61,494 nucleotides of DNA from Syntrophales bacterium. Lineage in GTDB: Bacteria > Desulfobacterota > Syntrophia > Syntrophales > UBA2210. The notes beneath the pieces were generated by a model. It saw only the letters and a program-made list of their open reading frames with translations, had not been told where the DNA came from and made no database searches. Made by a program: the position numbers and the translations under genes. Location: contig JALOBE010000015.1 of assembly GCA_023228425.1 (NCBI GenBank), positions 1 through 61,494 on the forward strand, in the 5' to 3' direction. Shown piece by piece: positions 15,659 through 24,556 of this stretch; within the stretch, counting starts at the first letter, position 1; every line of letters begins with the position of its first letter.

Positions 15659-17359
15659 ATGATACGCAAAGAGTCACCTCCTGCCGGCGACTTTATCAGG
15701 GATAGTATCGACGAGGATCTCAGAAAGGGTGTGGTTTCCTCCGTTGCGACCCGTTTTCCGCCGGAGCCGAACGGATATCTGCACATCGGCCACGCCAAGT
15801 CACTCTGCCTGAATTTCGGTATCGCGGCCCAGTACGGCGGTACCTGCAACCTCAGAATGGATGATACCGATCCGGAAGGTGAGTCCCCGGAGTTCGTGGA
15901 ATCCATCATCAGGGACGTGTCGTGGCTGGGATTCGACTGGAACGATCGTCTCTATTTTGCCTCCGACTATTTTGAAAAGCTGCATGACTTTGCCGTGGCC
16001 CTGATCGAGGCGGGCGGCGCCTATGTCTGCGACCTGTCTGCCGATGAGATCAGGGAATACCGGGGCACCTTTACTGAACCGGGAAGGGAAAGCCCCTGGA
16101 GAAACCGTTCTGTTGCGGAGAATCTGGACCTTTTCAAACGCATGCGGGAGGGAGAATTCGCCGACGGTGAGCGGGTACTCCGGGCCCGGATCGACATGGC
16201 TTCTCCAAACATCGTCATGCGGGACCCCGTCCTGTACCGTATCAAGAGAGAATCCCATTACCGACGGGGAACGGACTGGGTCATCTATCCCATGTATGAT
16301 TTTGCCCACTGTCTTTCCGACGCTCTTGAAGGCATCACCCACTCAATCTGCACTCTTGAGTTCGAAAATAACCGCCCGCTCTACGACTGGCTCGTGGAAC
16401 GGCTCATCGAAACCGGAAGACCCCGCCAGATCGAATTTGCCCGCCTCAATCTCAGCTTCACTGTCCTGAGCAAGCGGATCCTCATTGAACTGGTGCGCGG
16501 GGGCGTTGTGTCCGGGTGGGATGATCCCCGAATGCCGACGGTAGCGGGAATGAGACGAAGGGGATATACACCGGAGGCAATCCGTGCGTTCTGCGGAATC
16601 ATCGGTGTTGCAAAGAATGAGAACCTCGTGGACATATCGGTCCTCGAGCACTGCCTCCGGGATGACCTGAACGAACGGGCTCCCAGGGCCATGGCTGTCC
16701 TGCGTCCGTTGAAAGTTGTCATCGAAAATTATCCCGAAAACCGGGTGGAAGAAATCGATATTCCCAATCATCCCCGGAATCCCGGCATGGGGACCCGGAA
16801 GGTTGCCTTTTCCCGGGAATTGTACATAGAGCGTGACGACTATCTGGACGATCCTCCGAGAAGCTTTCATCGCCTCGGACCGGGCCGGGAGGTGCGTTTG
16901 AGAAACGCCTGCGTCATTCAGTGCCGGGAGGCGATCCGGGACCCGGCCACAGGCGACATCATCGAACTGCGGTGTATCTGTGACCCTGAAACGCTGGACG
17001 GTCGCCCGTCCGAGGGCCGCAAGGTCAAGGGCGTCATTCACTGGGTGTCGGCACCCCATGCCATCCCTTCAGAGGTCCGGCTCTACGATCGGCTCTTCAG
17101 CATTCCCGATCCGGCCGGTGAAGATGATATCCTTTCCTGCCTGAACCCGAATTCCCTGGAGAAACTTCACACCTGCTTCCTGGAAGCAAGCCTCCATGAG
17201 GCCCGGCCGGGGGATCGTTACCAGTTTGAGCGGTTGGGATATTTCTGCCGCGACAGCACAAGCTCGCCGGGGGACAGGCCCGTATTCAACAGGATCGTGC
17301 CATTGCGCGACAGCTGGGAAAAGATAGCCGCCCGAACGACCGCTGAAACGAGAGGGTGA
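15659..17359 (+). CDS. glnS: Glutaminyl-tRNA synthetase
   Basis: A 566-residue class I synthetase charging tRNA-Gln. The HIGH motif appears in PPEPNGYLHIGHAKS, and the KMSKS equivalent in TVLSKR followed by the GlnRS/GluRS-type WDDPRMPTVAGMRRRGYTPEA. The C-terminal two-barrel anticodon-binding domain is complete. A dedicated GlnRS implies direct Gln-tRNA formation instead of the transamidation route, which in bacteria is mainly a proteobacterial trait. The start ATG is 15659, with TAAGGAG upstream. A tRNA-Gln gene lies about 1 kb downstream on the other strand. Confidence 0.97.
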   Translation: MIRKESPPAGDFIRDSIDEDLRKGVVSSVATRFPPEPNGYLHIGHAKSLCLNFGIAAQYGGTCNLRMDDTDPEGESPEFVESIIRDVSWLGFDWNDRLYFASDYFEKLHDFAVALIEAGGAYVCDLSADEIREYRGTFTEPGRESPWRNRSVAENLDLFKRMREGEFADGERVLRARIDMASPNIVMRDPVLYRIKRESHYRRGTDWVIYPMYDFAHCLSDALEGITHSICTLEFENNRPLYDWLVERLIETGRPRQIEFARLNLSFTVLSKRILIELVRGGVVSGWDDPRMPTVAGMRRRGYTPEAIRAFCGIIGVAKNENLVDISVLEHCLRDDLNERAPRAMAVLRPLKVVIENYPENRVEEIDIPNHPRNPGMGTRKVAFSRELYIERDDYLDDPPRSFHRLGPGREVRLRNACVIQCREAIRDPATGDIIELRCICDPETLDGRPSEGRKVKGVIHWVSAPHAIPSEVRLYDRLFSIPDPAGEDDILSCLNPNSLEKLHTCFLEASLHEARPGDRYQFERLGYFCRDSTSSPGDRPVFNRIVPLRDSWEKIAARTTAETRG

Positions 17360-17566
17360 CCGGTGTCACGGCAGACGCCGTGACCCGGTTCTCCATCCTT
17401 TTCAATGCTCCCCTGCCACCACGAGTCCCGCCTCCTTTTTTATCCGGAACGGACGGACCGGGTACGTATTTTGTTCGTCACATCACAGGGTTTCTCCTCG
17501 CGGTCGAAATGGAACAATCAATTAAAGATCTTGACAAACCGGACCCGACGATGAAGAAATTTATCC

Positions 17567-18265
17567 ATGGAACGATTAAAATTCAGATGGAACGATCCTC
17601 GGGTATTTCGTGTGATCGCGATTGCGGTGCTGGTGCTTGCCGCCGCCCTGTTCATGGTCGGGAAGCCGGTATCTGTAGAATCTCTGATTGAGTGGGGGAG
17701 CGCCATGAGTGCCCATCCTGCCGTCGCGGTGGGTCTCGTGGCTCTTCAGGCAGTGCTGCTTGCCCTGGCTCTGCCCGGTACGCTCATGCTCTGGGTGGTG
17801 GCCCCCCTGTATACACCCTTTCAGGCCGCCTTGATACTGACGGCAGGCAGTGTTCTCGGTGCTTCGGGGGCATACGGGATCTCCAGGCATATCAGAGGCG
17901 ACAGGCTATTCCGGGGTTTCAGCGGCCGCGTCATAGGACTCCTCAGAAGGAGGAACGATCTTTTTATACAGCTCCTGCTCCGTATTGTTCCCGGTTTTCC
18001 GCATTCAGTCATAAATTACGGTGCCGGGATGCTCAAGCTCCCCTTGAGTACGTTTCTTGTCGCCACGACCCTGGGGCTGGCGGTCAAATGGTTCGTTTAC
18101 GCCTCTGCCATGCATGCTATGCTCGAAATGGGTTCCGGTGAAGGAAAAATAGGAATAGATTCGTTGATCCCGCTTTTTATTCTAGCGATCCTTTTCGCTG
18201 TGGGATGGCTGGTTCATCAAAGGGTAAAGACCAGGCGGTCGCCGTACCCGGAACATGATGCATGA
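17567..18265 (+). CDS. TVP38/TMEM64 (VTT-domain) family membrane protein
   Basis: A 232-residue membrane protein with about five or six hydrophobic segments and the VTT/SNARE-associated core: a GS-x-LGA-x-GAYGISRHIRGDR loop, then LRRRNDLFIQLLLRIVPGFP and NYGAGMLKLP. DedA/TVP38 proteins are thought to move lipids across the membrane; no specific substrate is assigned. TTGACA at 17531 may form part of a promoter, but no good -10 or ribosome site is evident, so the start is moderately sure. Confidence 0.88.
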   Translation: MERLKFRWNDPRVFRVIAIAVLVLAAALFMVGKPVSVESLIEWGSAMSAHPAVAVGLVALQAVLLALALPGTLMLWVVAPLYTPFQAALILTAGSVLGASGAYGISRHIRGDRLFRGFSGRVIGLLRRRNDLFIQLLLRIVPGFPHSVINYGAGMLKLPLSTFLVATTLGLAVKWFVYASAMHAMLEMGSGEGKIGIDSLIPLFILAILFAVGWLVHQRVKTRRSPYPEHDA

Positions 18266-18280
18266 TGAATGAACGGCGGG

Positions 18281-18319
18281 GTGGAGGGGATTGCCACTCG
18301 TAGGGAAATCCCCCCTCCA
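18281..18319. repeat. Inverted repeat GTGGAGGGG/CCCCTCCAC next to tRNA-Gln
   Basis: A 9-bp stem with a loop of about 21 nt, between the VTT gene and the 3' end of tRNA-Gln. Without a T run it is a poor intrinsic terminator but may mark transcript ends from both convergent genes. Confidence 0.5.
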
Positions 18320-18327
18320 CTATCAAA

Positions 18328-18401
18328 TGGCTGGGGGAAGAGGATTCGAACCTCTATTCACGGAGTCAGAGTCCGTTGTCCTGCCGTTGAACGATCCCCC
18401 A
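18328..18401 (-). tRNA. tRNA-Gln (anticodon CTG)
   Basis: The minus strand reads TGGGGGATCGTTCAACGGCA and onward, with anticodon stem ACGGA/TCCGT, loop CTCTGAC (anticodon CUG), T loop GTTCGAATC and encoded CCA. The U1 start and TGGGGGA acceptor are typical of tRNA-Gln. Confidence 0.97.
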
Positions 18402-18700
18402 ATGATGTCGGATTCAGGATATCGTTGTTGTGTCAACGAGGCCCTTCTATAAAAGATTATGATCCCTTCTGTCAATACCTTTCGTAAAAAATCAGTCCGG
18501 AGCCCGGCGGGGACGCAAGACATGCCCTGATCCCGAAGGGCCGGAGACTACGAAATCAATCCCCTGAAGCCGGTGGCAGACCCGCGGGCGGTCCATCGCA
18601 CTTCAATCAGGATCCTCAGGGCACGATGACCGTAAAAAGCGCGTTTTGTCGAAGTTAACATATTCAACAGGCTCGTAAAAGTCGGGAAACGTTCGATCCA

Positions 18701-18829
18701 TGACGGCTTCGTAAAAAGATAGGCGGGCGCGGTGCGTGCACCCCCGAAGAATGACGCGTGTTGCGGGATAGGCGACGGTGACGAAGAACACGGGACGGGA
18801 AAACCTCCGGACTTTCATGAAGCCGTCAT
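18701..18829. repeat. MITE-like element with 17-bp terminal inverted repeats
   Basis: TGACGGCTTCGTAAAAAG at the left and CTTTCATGAAGCCGTCA at the right are near-perfect inverted repeats bounding 129 bp with no coding potential. The ends match the TTTTTACGAAGCCGTC core found beside many genes in this window. Confidence 0.8.
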
Positions 18830-18911
18830 ATTTTATGTTAACTTTTTTATTGACACCGGACGGGGCTTTCCTTACAGTCGTTGCCGGATGCCTCGTAAAC
18901 AACGAAGAACC

Positions 18912-19176
18912 GAGACCTGGTTTGAAAAACTATCGATTGTGTCATTTCGATATCAAGGAAAGATTTCTCGTCGCTTCGCTTCTCGAAATGACGGACCTTA
19001 AGACGCTCCTCGAAATGACATTTTTAAAGGTCACTTCGAACGTTCCCCTGTCACTTCGAACGCATGTGAGAAGTCTGAAATATCCCTCGCTTTGCTCGGG
19101 ACAGGGATTTCTCGTCGCTACGCTCCTCGAAATGACGGACCTTAAGGCGCTCCTCGAAATGACAAAATAAAGGTCT
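18912..19176 (+). repeat. CATTTCGA repeat element C1 (GAGACC...GGTCTC bounded)
   Basis: About 265 bp bounded by GAGACC and AAAGGTCTC, containing the segment CTATCGATTGTGTCATTTCG and several hairpin units (TTTCTCGTCGCTTCGCT...CTCGAAATGAC). It is nearly identical, in inverted orientation, to 20977-21238. With that copy it brackets the PAS-LuxR gene. The 18402-18700 stretch before it has no gene. Confidence 0.9.
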
Positions 19177-19236
19177 CAACCGGAAGCTCGAAATACAATC
19201 ATACCGCCTGCCCGGATTTCTTAAACAGGTACTCCT

Positions 19237-20847
19237 ATGATTGAGAAGAAGAATTCTGAAGGACCGGGGCCGTCTCCGGCGAGAACTTCACGGGACAAGG
19301 AACTCATATATCTGACCCCTCTGGCCGTTATCGAAATCGGCCGGGACGGTCGTATACTCGACGCGAACCGCCACGGCCGCAAACTGCTTGGCTTCAGCCG
19401 TAATGAAAATCGTGCTGGGGGAGAAAACATCTTCGACCGTATTGATGCCGCCGATCATGATCTGGTCAGGGCCCGCATTAAATCAATCCGCGCGGGAGAA
19501 CCTGTGTTCCCCACCAAGATCAGGGTGTTACGCCGGGACGGCACAGTCGTTCCCGTTCTCATCGTCTATGCGAATCTGATAGCGGCCGGAGGAAAAGAAA
19601 CGGGTATCAGGGCCGCTATGACCGGTTGTGCCGAAGAGATCGAGACTGACCATGTTCACTGGAGGATTCAGGAGAAGTACAGGAAGCTCGTGGACCTTCT
19701 GCCCCAGGGTGTCTTCGAAACGGATGCCGCGGGCCGTGTAATCTATGCCAACAGGAGCATGCTCAAAATGTTCCGGCTTACGGCGGAAGACATCCGCGGA
19801 GGGCTGAGCGTCGCCGACGCGATTCTGCCGAAGGAACGGCCCAGAATGAATAAGATCATGCAGAGACTCGAAAACGGAAAGAAGCCCTGTTCCGAAACCG
19901 TTGGCTGTCTCAGAAAAGACGGTTCCGTCTTTCCGGGCCTGTTCACCGGCCGCGGCATAGTGCGCAACGGCACCTTCCGGGGGATATGGGGTATCGTGGC
20001 GGACGGAACAGTCCGAAGAGAAACGGCCGGGAATGTCGGTGTACTGGATGAACCGTACCGATCGCTCTTTTTCTCCGCGGGAACGGCGATGATCATCATC
20101 GAGGACGACATGTCCATATCACTCGCGAATGAAGCGTTTTACCGGTTCAGCGGCTATCCGCCCGGTGAAAACCTGACACTCTCCTCCCTGGTTCCGGATG
20201 AAGACAGGGACTTTATGACGAAAACGCTTCGCGAGCGGGCCGGCGGCGAAAAGACCGTTCCCCTGAGATACGAATTCAGGCATGTGAGGCGGGATGGTGG
20301 AGTACGGGACGGCATTTTGAGTGCCGAGCTGATTCCGGGGACACGGCGGACCCTGGCCTCTGTCGTCGATATCACTGACCTGAAACAGACGCAGAAGAAG
20401 CTGCAAAGGGAATCAGAAAACCTGTTGGACGCAAAGGCGGCCCTGAACGTTCTCCTCAAGCGTCGTGAAGAGGACAGGTCGAACCTGGGAAGAACGGTCC
20501 GGACGAATCTGAAACACATCGTTCTTCCCCACCTGGACATGTTGAAGGCACACAGGCTCTCCGCTGAAGGGACTGACATCATTGCAGCCATAGAAGACAG
20601 CCTGGAAGCGATCTTGTCTCCTTTTCTTCAAGATATTACCGCTACCTACGCGCAGCTGACCCCGCGGGAGATCGAAATTCTGATCCTCGTAAAGGAAGGC
20701 CGTTCAACCAAAGAAATTTCCCGGATGCTCAACAGCTCGCAGCGTACAATCGATTATCACCGGAACAATATACGGAGGAAGCTGGGGATCAGCAACAGCA
20801 GGGTCAATCTGAGAACCCACATCATGACCCACCTCGATGCCTACTGA
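19237..20847 (+). CDS. PAS-domain LuxR-type transcriptional regulator
   Basis: A 536-residue cytoplasmic protein with three PAS-like modules (about 22-135, 145-260, 270-390), a coiled-coil linker (395-425, LKQTQKKLQRESENLLDAK) and a C-terminal LuxR/NarL helix-turn-helix (about 470-530: LTPREIEILILVKEGRSTKE, ISRMLNSSQRTIDYHRNNIR). It lacks transmembrane segments, a kinase domain and a receiver, so it is likely a one-component sensor that binds its signal through PAS domains. This layout is frequent in deltaproteobacteria. It stands alone between inverted C1/C2 repeats; no strong ribosome site is visible before the ATG. Confidence 0.88.
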   Translation: MIEKKNSEGPGPSPARTSRDKELIYLTPLAVIEIGRDGRILDANRHGRKLLGFSRNENRAGGENIFDRIDAADHDLVRARIKSIRAGEPVFPTKIRVLRRDGTVVPVLIVYANLIAAGGKETGIRAAMTGCAEEIETDHVHWRIQEKYRKLVDLLPQGVFETDAAGRVIYANRSMLKMFRLTAEDIRGGLSVADAILPKERPRMNKIMQRLENGKKPCSETVGCLRKDGSVFPGLFTGRGIVRNGTFRGIWGIVADGTVRRETAGNVGVLDEPYRSLFFSAGTAMIIIEDDMSISLANEAFYRFSGYPPGENLTLSSLVPDEDRDFMTKTLRERAGGEKTVPLRYEFRHVRRDGGVRDGILSAELIPGTRRTLASVVDITDLKQTQKKLQRESENLLDAKAALNVLLKRREEDRSNLGRTVRTNLKHIVLPHLDMLKAHRLSAEGTDIIAAIEDSLEAILSPFLQDITATYAQLTPREIEILILVKEGRSTKEISRMLNSSQRTIDYHRNNIRRKLGISNSRVNLRTHIMTHLDAY

Positions 20848-20870
20848 TGGTGTGTCATCGGACAACCCCG

Positions 20871-21295
20871 GCGGCTTCGTACAATGGTACCGGAGGCATG
20901 CCTCAGGCACTACAGCCGGATGCTGCTTGATTGCGCTCTTTCCTTCGTCACTGCGGCGTACCGCACAGTACGCATCGAGACCTTTTATTGTGTCATTTCG
21001 AGAAGCATCGCGATTTTGTCATTTCGAGGAGCATAGCGATTTTGTCATTTCGAGGAGCGTAGCGACGAGAAATCCCTGTCCCGAGCAAAGCGAGAGATCA
21101 TTGAGGCTTCTCACATGCGTTCGAAGTGACGGGGGAACGTTCGAAGTGACCTTTAAAAATGTCATTTCGAGGAGCGCGAGCGACGAGAAATCTTTCCTTG
21201 ATATCGAAATGACACAATCGATAGTTTTTAAAGGTCTCGCCTCATTCCTCATGATGCGCGTGCCGTGCCTCAAGGAGCTTTTTACAAAGCCGTCC
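20871..21295 (+). repeat. MITE-like element R2, interrupted by C2
   Basis: Left end GCGGCTTCGTACAATGG and right end CTTTTTACAAAGCCGTCC. The body matches 52991-53145 in reverse (TTGATTGCGCTCTTTC, CGTCACTGCGGCGTAC, CCTCATTCCTCATGATG, GTGCCGTGCCTCAAGGAGC). The homology is split by the C2 element at 20977-21238, so C2 inserted into a pre-existing R element. Confidence 0.85.
20977..21238 (-). repeat. CATTTCGA repeat element C2, inverted relative to C1
   Basis: Bounded by GAGACCTTT and AAAGGTCTC. Its reverse complement aligns with C1 through ACTATCGATTGTGTCATTTC, TCACTTCGAACGTTCCC, CGCATGTGAGAAG and CGCTTTGCTCGGGACAGGG, differing by one unit's insertion and a few substitutions. Confidence 0.9.
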
Positions 21296-21335
21296 TCTAT
21301 CAGACGTTTTTCGACATTGTAGGAGGACGCCGATC

Positions 21336-22151
21336 TTATATGCGCCGTTTGAGGTCTGTCAGTTGTATGACCGATGCGGCGATTTCCTCAACCGACATGT
21401 AGGTAATGTTCAGGTAGGGTATCCGTTCCCGGCGGAAGAGTTTTTCGGCAGACGTGAGTTCCGCGCGAATCTGCTGCATACTGGCATACTGGCTGTTGGC
21501 CCGGCGTTCCTGACGGATCTGGTAAAGCCGCTCCGCGCCGACTGTGAGACCGAAGAGTTTTGAATGCTCCGCTGCCAGCCTCGGCGGCAGGTCGTCCCGT
21601 TCGAAGTCATCGACTGTAAGCGGGTAGTTTGCCGCCTGGATGCCGAACTGCAGTGCCAGGTAAAGGCAGGTCGGGGTCTTGCCCGTTCGGGACACGCCGG
21701 TGATGATTATATCGGCCTGGGAGTAGTCGCTCATGGCTGACCCGTCGTCATTCTGCAGCGTATAATGGAGGGCGTCGATGCGTTCGGTGTAAATGTGGGG
21801 ATTTCCCATACCGTGCGACCGGCCGACGACGGGTTTTGAGGGCACACCCAGGGCCTCTTCCATGGAACCGGTAAAGGTGGAAAAGAAGTCGAAGACTTCT
21901 CCGCGGCACTGGGCCAGGCGTTTCCGCAGAACCGGATTTGTCAGAGTGGTAAAAACGAGAGGCGGCAAACCATCTTTCTCGGCGGTCTTGTCGATGCGCT
22001 GAATCGCCCGGTCGATCTTCTCGTTTGTATTGACGAAGGGGAGGCAGACGGACTGAAAGATGATGCCTGGAAACTGCGTCAACAGCGTATGACCCAGCGT
22101 TTCAGCGGTAATGCCCGTGCCGTCCGAAATATAAAAGACGGAGCGCACCAT
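21336..22151 (-). CDS. ppsR: PEP synthase regulatory protein (PpsR/DUF299 kinase-phosphorylase)
   Basis: A 271-residue bifunctional ADP-dependent Ser/Thr kinase and pyrophosphorylase that inactivates and reactivates PEP synthase (or PPDK in some lineages). Family marks are the N-terminal FYISDGTGITAETLGHTLL, the P-loop-like GVSRTGKTPTCLYLA, and a conserved RxxAN-x-x-YAS segment (QERRANSQYAS). It begins 2 nt before the end of the DUF4139 gene region, so the two are probably cotranscribed from upstream. No ppsA gene is in the window. Confidence 0.95.
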   Translation of the reverse strand: MVRSVFYISDGTGITAETLGHTLLTQFPGIIFQSVCLPFVNTNEKIDRAIQRIDKTAEKDGLPPLVFTTLTNPVLRKRLAQCRGEVFDFFSTFTGSMEEALGVPSKPVVGRSHGMGNPHIYTERIDALHYTLQNDDGSAMSDYSQADIIITGVSRTGKTPTCLYLALQFGIQAANYPLTVDDFERDDLPPRLAAEHSKLFGLTVGAERLYQIRQERRANSQYASMQQIRAELTSAEKLFRRERIPYLNITYMSVEEIAASVIQLTDLKRRI

Positions 22152-22153
22152 GG

Positions 22154-23587
22154 TCAGGTTCCCGTCCGTACCGTGTAGCGCAGGATGGCTGTCTCACCCG
22201 GCGCGACGGGAAGGTCAAAGCGCACCCTGAATGCGTCAATTACGGTGAAGGGATGACTGCTGTCCAGTATGTCCCAGTCCCCCGCGAGGGTTTCCACCGA
22301 GGCAACAGTGATCGCTTCATCCTTGCGGTTTGTCACCGAGAGTTCCTGGCGGGATTCGACCACCCGGCTCGTGACCTGCCTGAACTCGAGCTGCTTCCGC
22401 TCAGCCGTTACATCAAAGGTTTTCCCCGCCCGGAGACGGATTTCGGCATCTTTCGGTGTGTGATGGATCCTGTCTTCGCCGATGAACCAGGTTCCGCCCT
22501 GTCCATCGGTCTGGTAGAGGCGGACCACGCCGGCCGGGAGGGGTATGCCCAGGTTGCTTGTTTCATCATTGAGCAGCGTCAGGTAGACTTCCACTGATTG
22601 CCGTTCCGTGATACCCGGCGGGGAGGATCGGGGAAACAGCCTCGGTGATGAAACCCGGTACTCCCTCTCGAACGGGACATCCCCGATATCGATGAAACCG
22701 ACCTGTACGGCCTGGTTGTTCTCTATGGATGTGGTACGCTGCAGGTCATACCGGTAATACTCAAACAGGGGGGCTTCTTCAAACTGGTCGGGGACCGCCG
22801 CGCTTCGAGCCATGAGGGCCTTTTCGCCAAAGCCCTGGACGTCTGAATCATCGACGAGCCGCACTTCACCGGCCACCAGAGAAACCCGGGCGTTTGACCA
22901 GGCGGTGCCGCTCCGGTTGTCGATGGTAACCCAGGAGGACAGGTCTCCCCTGTTTGTGTCGGCGTCGATATTGAATGTGTAATCGGAACGCCACCGGATG
23001 CCGCCCGTGAGATAGACCGCAGTAATGTCATGGTCACCGCTCCGGGGATTGTCAAAAAGCCAGGTGATGGTCGGTTCCGTTGTCAGGTTCTCCGGAACCT
23101 CCGGTAGCACCATGATGCCCGGATGGCCGAGATAGATCTCTTCGCCGATACGGAAAATCAGGCCTTCCCGGTTGCTCAGCAGCGTTGCTTCCAGGACGTC
23201 CTTTCGATCATGGTGGCGGTTATAGTCTACAATCTTTATGGTCTTGCCCACGTATCGGTCCAGCAGGGTTTTTTCGCTCATGAGGTCGTAGGAGTAAACC
23301 TGTTCCAGGATGTGCGGGGAAGGACCATCAACCGGCGATGACAGGTGGAGCGTCACGGGCATGATCCTGTCCGCAACGTCGGTGAAACGAAGAGAACACC
23401 TGCCCGCCGGAAGCGCCACCCGACGGCTGTCCCGTATGAAGCCCCTGTCGTTGGAATAGACCGTCAGTTCTAACGACGTCCTGTCTTCAGACGTGGTGGT
23501 CAGCCGGGGGGGCGTGTCAGCCCGGCCTGTTCCTGTCGCCATGATGATGACGGCCATAACCGTAACCGCCGCGTGCCATGCTTTCAC
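22154..23587 (-). CDS. Exported DUF4139-domain protein
   Basis: A 477-residue protein with a Sec signal peptide (about residues 1-23, ending GTGRA-DT). The DUF4139 region runs through most of the mature part, including VYLTGGIRWRSDYTFNIDAD and the SSWVTIDNRSGTAWSNARVS segment typical of the family, and a C-terminal immunoglobulin-like stretch (DAFRVRFDLPVAPGETAILR). Function is unknown; the protein probably resides in the periplasm or outer envelope. The downstream ppsR gene abuts it by 2 nt. Confidence 0.88.
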   Translation of the reverse strand: MKAWHAAVTVMAVIIMATGTGRADTPPRLTTTSEDRTSLELTVYSNDRGFIRDSRRVALPAGRCSLRFTDVADRIMPVTLHLSSPVDGPSPHILEQVYSYDLMSEKTLLDRYVGKTIKIVDYNRHHDRKDVLEATLLSNREGLIFRIGEEIYLGHPGIMVLPEVPENLTTEPTITWLFDNPRSGDHDITAVYLTGGIRWRSDYTFNIDADTNRGDLSSWVTIDNRSGTAWSNARVSLVAGEVRLVDDSDVQGFGEKALMARSAAVPDQFEEAPLFEYYRYDLQRTTSIENNQAVQVGFIDIGDVPFEREYRVSSPRLFPRSSPPGITERQSVEVYLTLLNDETSNLGIPLPAGVVRLYQTDGQGGTWFIGEDRIHHTPKDAEIRLRAGKTFDVTAERKQLEFRQVTSRVVESRQELSVTNRKDEAITVASVETLAGDWDILDSSHPFTVIDAFRVRFDLPVAPGETAILRYTVRTGT

Positions 23588-24019
23588 GATGTGTTCTCCT
23601 CGTCGGGGCTGTGGATTACGGGCATCATCCTACCCGACGAGCCGTGATTCATCAAGAGGAAAGGCGACCGGCCAGAGGTGGCACAGTGCGAGGTATGTCT
23701 TTTCCTTTGCCGGGGCGGTGAGGGGCTATGCCGTGGGTTTCGAAGAAACCTGCTTTCCCTAGGGCAGGCGCTTTTCTTCGGGCCGCATGAGGCCGGCATT
23801 CCTGTTCTTGAATATTCGGCTTGTCCGGTGGTATGCTGGGTGTGTCCCGTCGAATACGGAAACGACGTGTCCTTTGCATTGTGTCGCTTCGGAGGGCATC
23901 ACGACGGGAAATCGTTCACTGCTATGGTCACCCGTGTGCGACTTCCCCCCGCGGCTGAAATAACGAAATCTATCGTTTTTCAATGGATTTACGAAAGAAC
24001 ATGAAAGGAGAATGTGTCG
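23588..24019. other. Divergent intergenic region, no gene seen
   Basis: About 430 bp between the DUF4139 and DUF3795 genes. It contains degraded repeat-like text (GCATTGTGTCGCTTCGGAGG and CGACGGGAAATCG near 23876-23915, resembling the CATTTCGA unit) and frames in all directions that look non-coding. No tRNA or clear promoter was found. Confidence 0.45.
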
Positions 24020-24541
24020 ATGAAAGGATGGCGGGAGGATGAGATCGAAAACAGGTATCTTATGGCTCCCTGCGGCTTGTATTGTGGAGCCTGCGGGATA
24101 TATATAGCGACGCGGGACGACAACGAAAAATTTCGCTCCGTCATGGCCGATCTCTACGGGACACGGCCTGAGGAAACGCGATGCCTCGGGTGCATGCAGC
24201 CCGACGGAGCGGGGATGATCTACGAGTACTGCCGCTCCTGCGCTATACGGGATTGCGTTCAAGCAAAGGGCTGGTATTCCTGTCACCAGTGCGATGAATG
24301 GCCCTGCGACCTGATAGAGAATTTTCCCTACGTCACGGGAATTCGGGTGATGAAACGTACCATTCCCATCTGGAGGGAGCAGGCGGCACAGCATGGCGAT
24401 GAGAAAGGAAGCGTCGAATGGGCCCGGGGCGAGTGTGCCCGGTACCACTGTTCCTCCTGCGGATATCCGCTTTTCAGGGGGGCCCGGCGATGCAGAAACT
24501 GTTCCAGGCCCGTGGCGGATGAACTCGATGGTTCTCTGTGA
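24020..24541 (+). CDS. DUF3795 cysteine-rich protein
   Basis: A 173-residue protein rich in cysteine pairs: APCGLYCGACGIY, RCLGCM, YCRSCAIRDC, CHQCDEWPC and a C-terminal CSSCG...CRNCSRP zinc-ribbon-like module. This is the DUF3795 pattern, common in anaerobes, presumably binding zinc or an iron-sulfur cluster; the function is unknown. ATG 24020 is preferred over GTG 24014 because AAGGAG lies 9 nt before it. It lies 15 nt upstream of the HMG-CoA lyase gene, likely in one transcript. Confidence 0.88.
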   Translation: MKGWREDEIENRYLMAPCGLYCGACGIYIATRDDNEKFRSVMADLYGTRPEETRCLGCMQPDGAGMIYEYCRSCAIRDCVQAKGWYSCHQCDEWPCDLIENFPYVTGIRVMKRTIPIWREQAAQHGDEKGSVEWARGECARYHCSSCGYPLFRGARRCRNCSRPVADELDGSL

Positions 24542-24556
24542 AAAAGGAGAGAAGCA

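Noticed and set aside
18912..19176. CRISPR array from the regularly repeated CATTTCGA units
   Set aside because: Units are irregular in length and spacing, occur in both orientations, form hairpins with each other, and have no unique spacers or cas genes.
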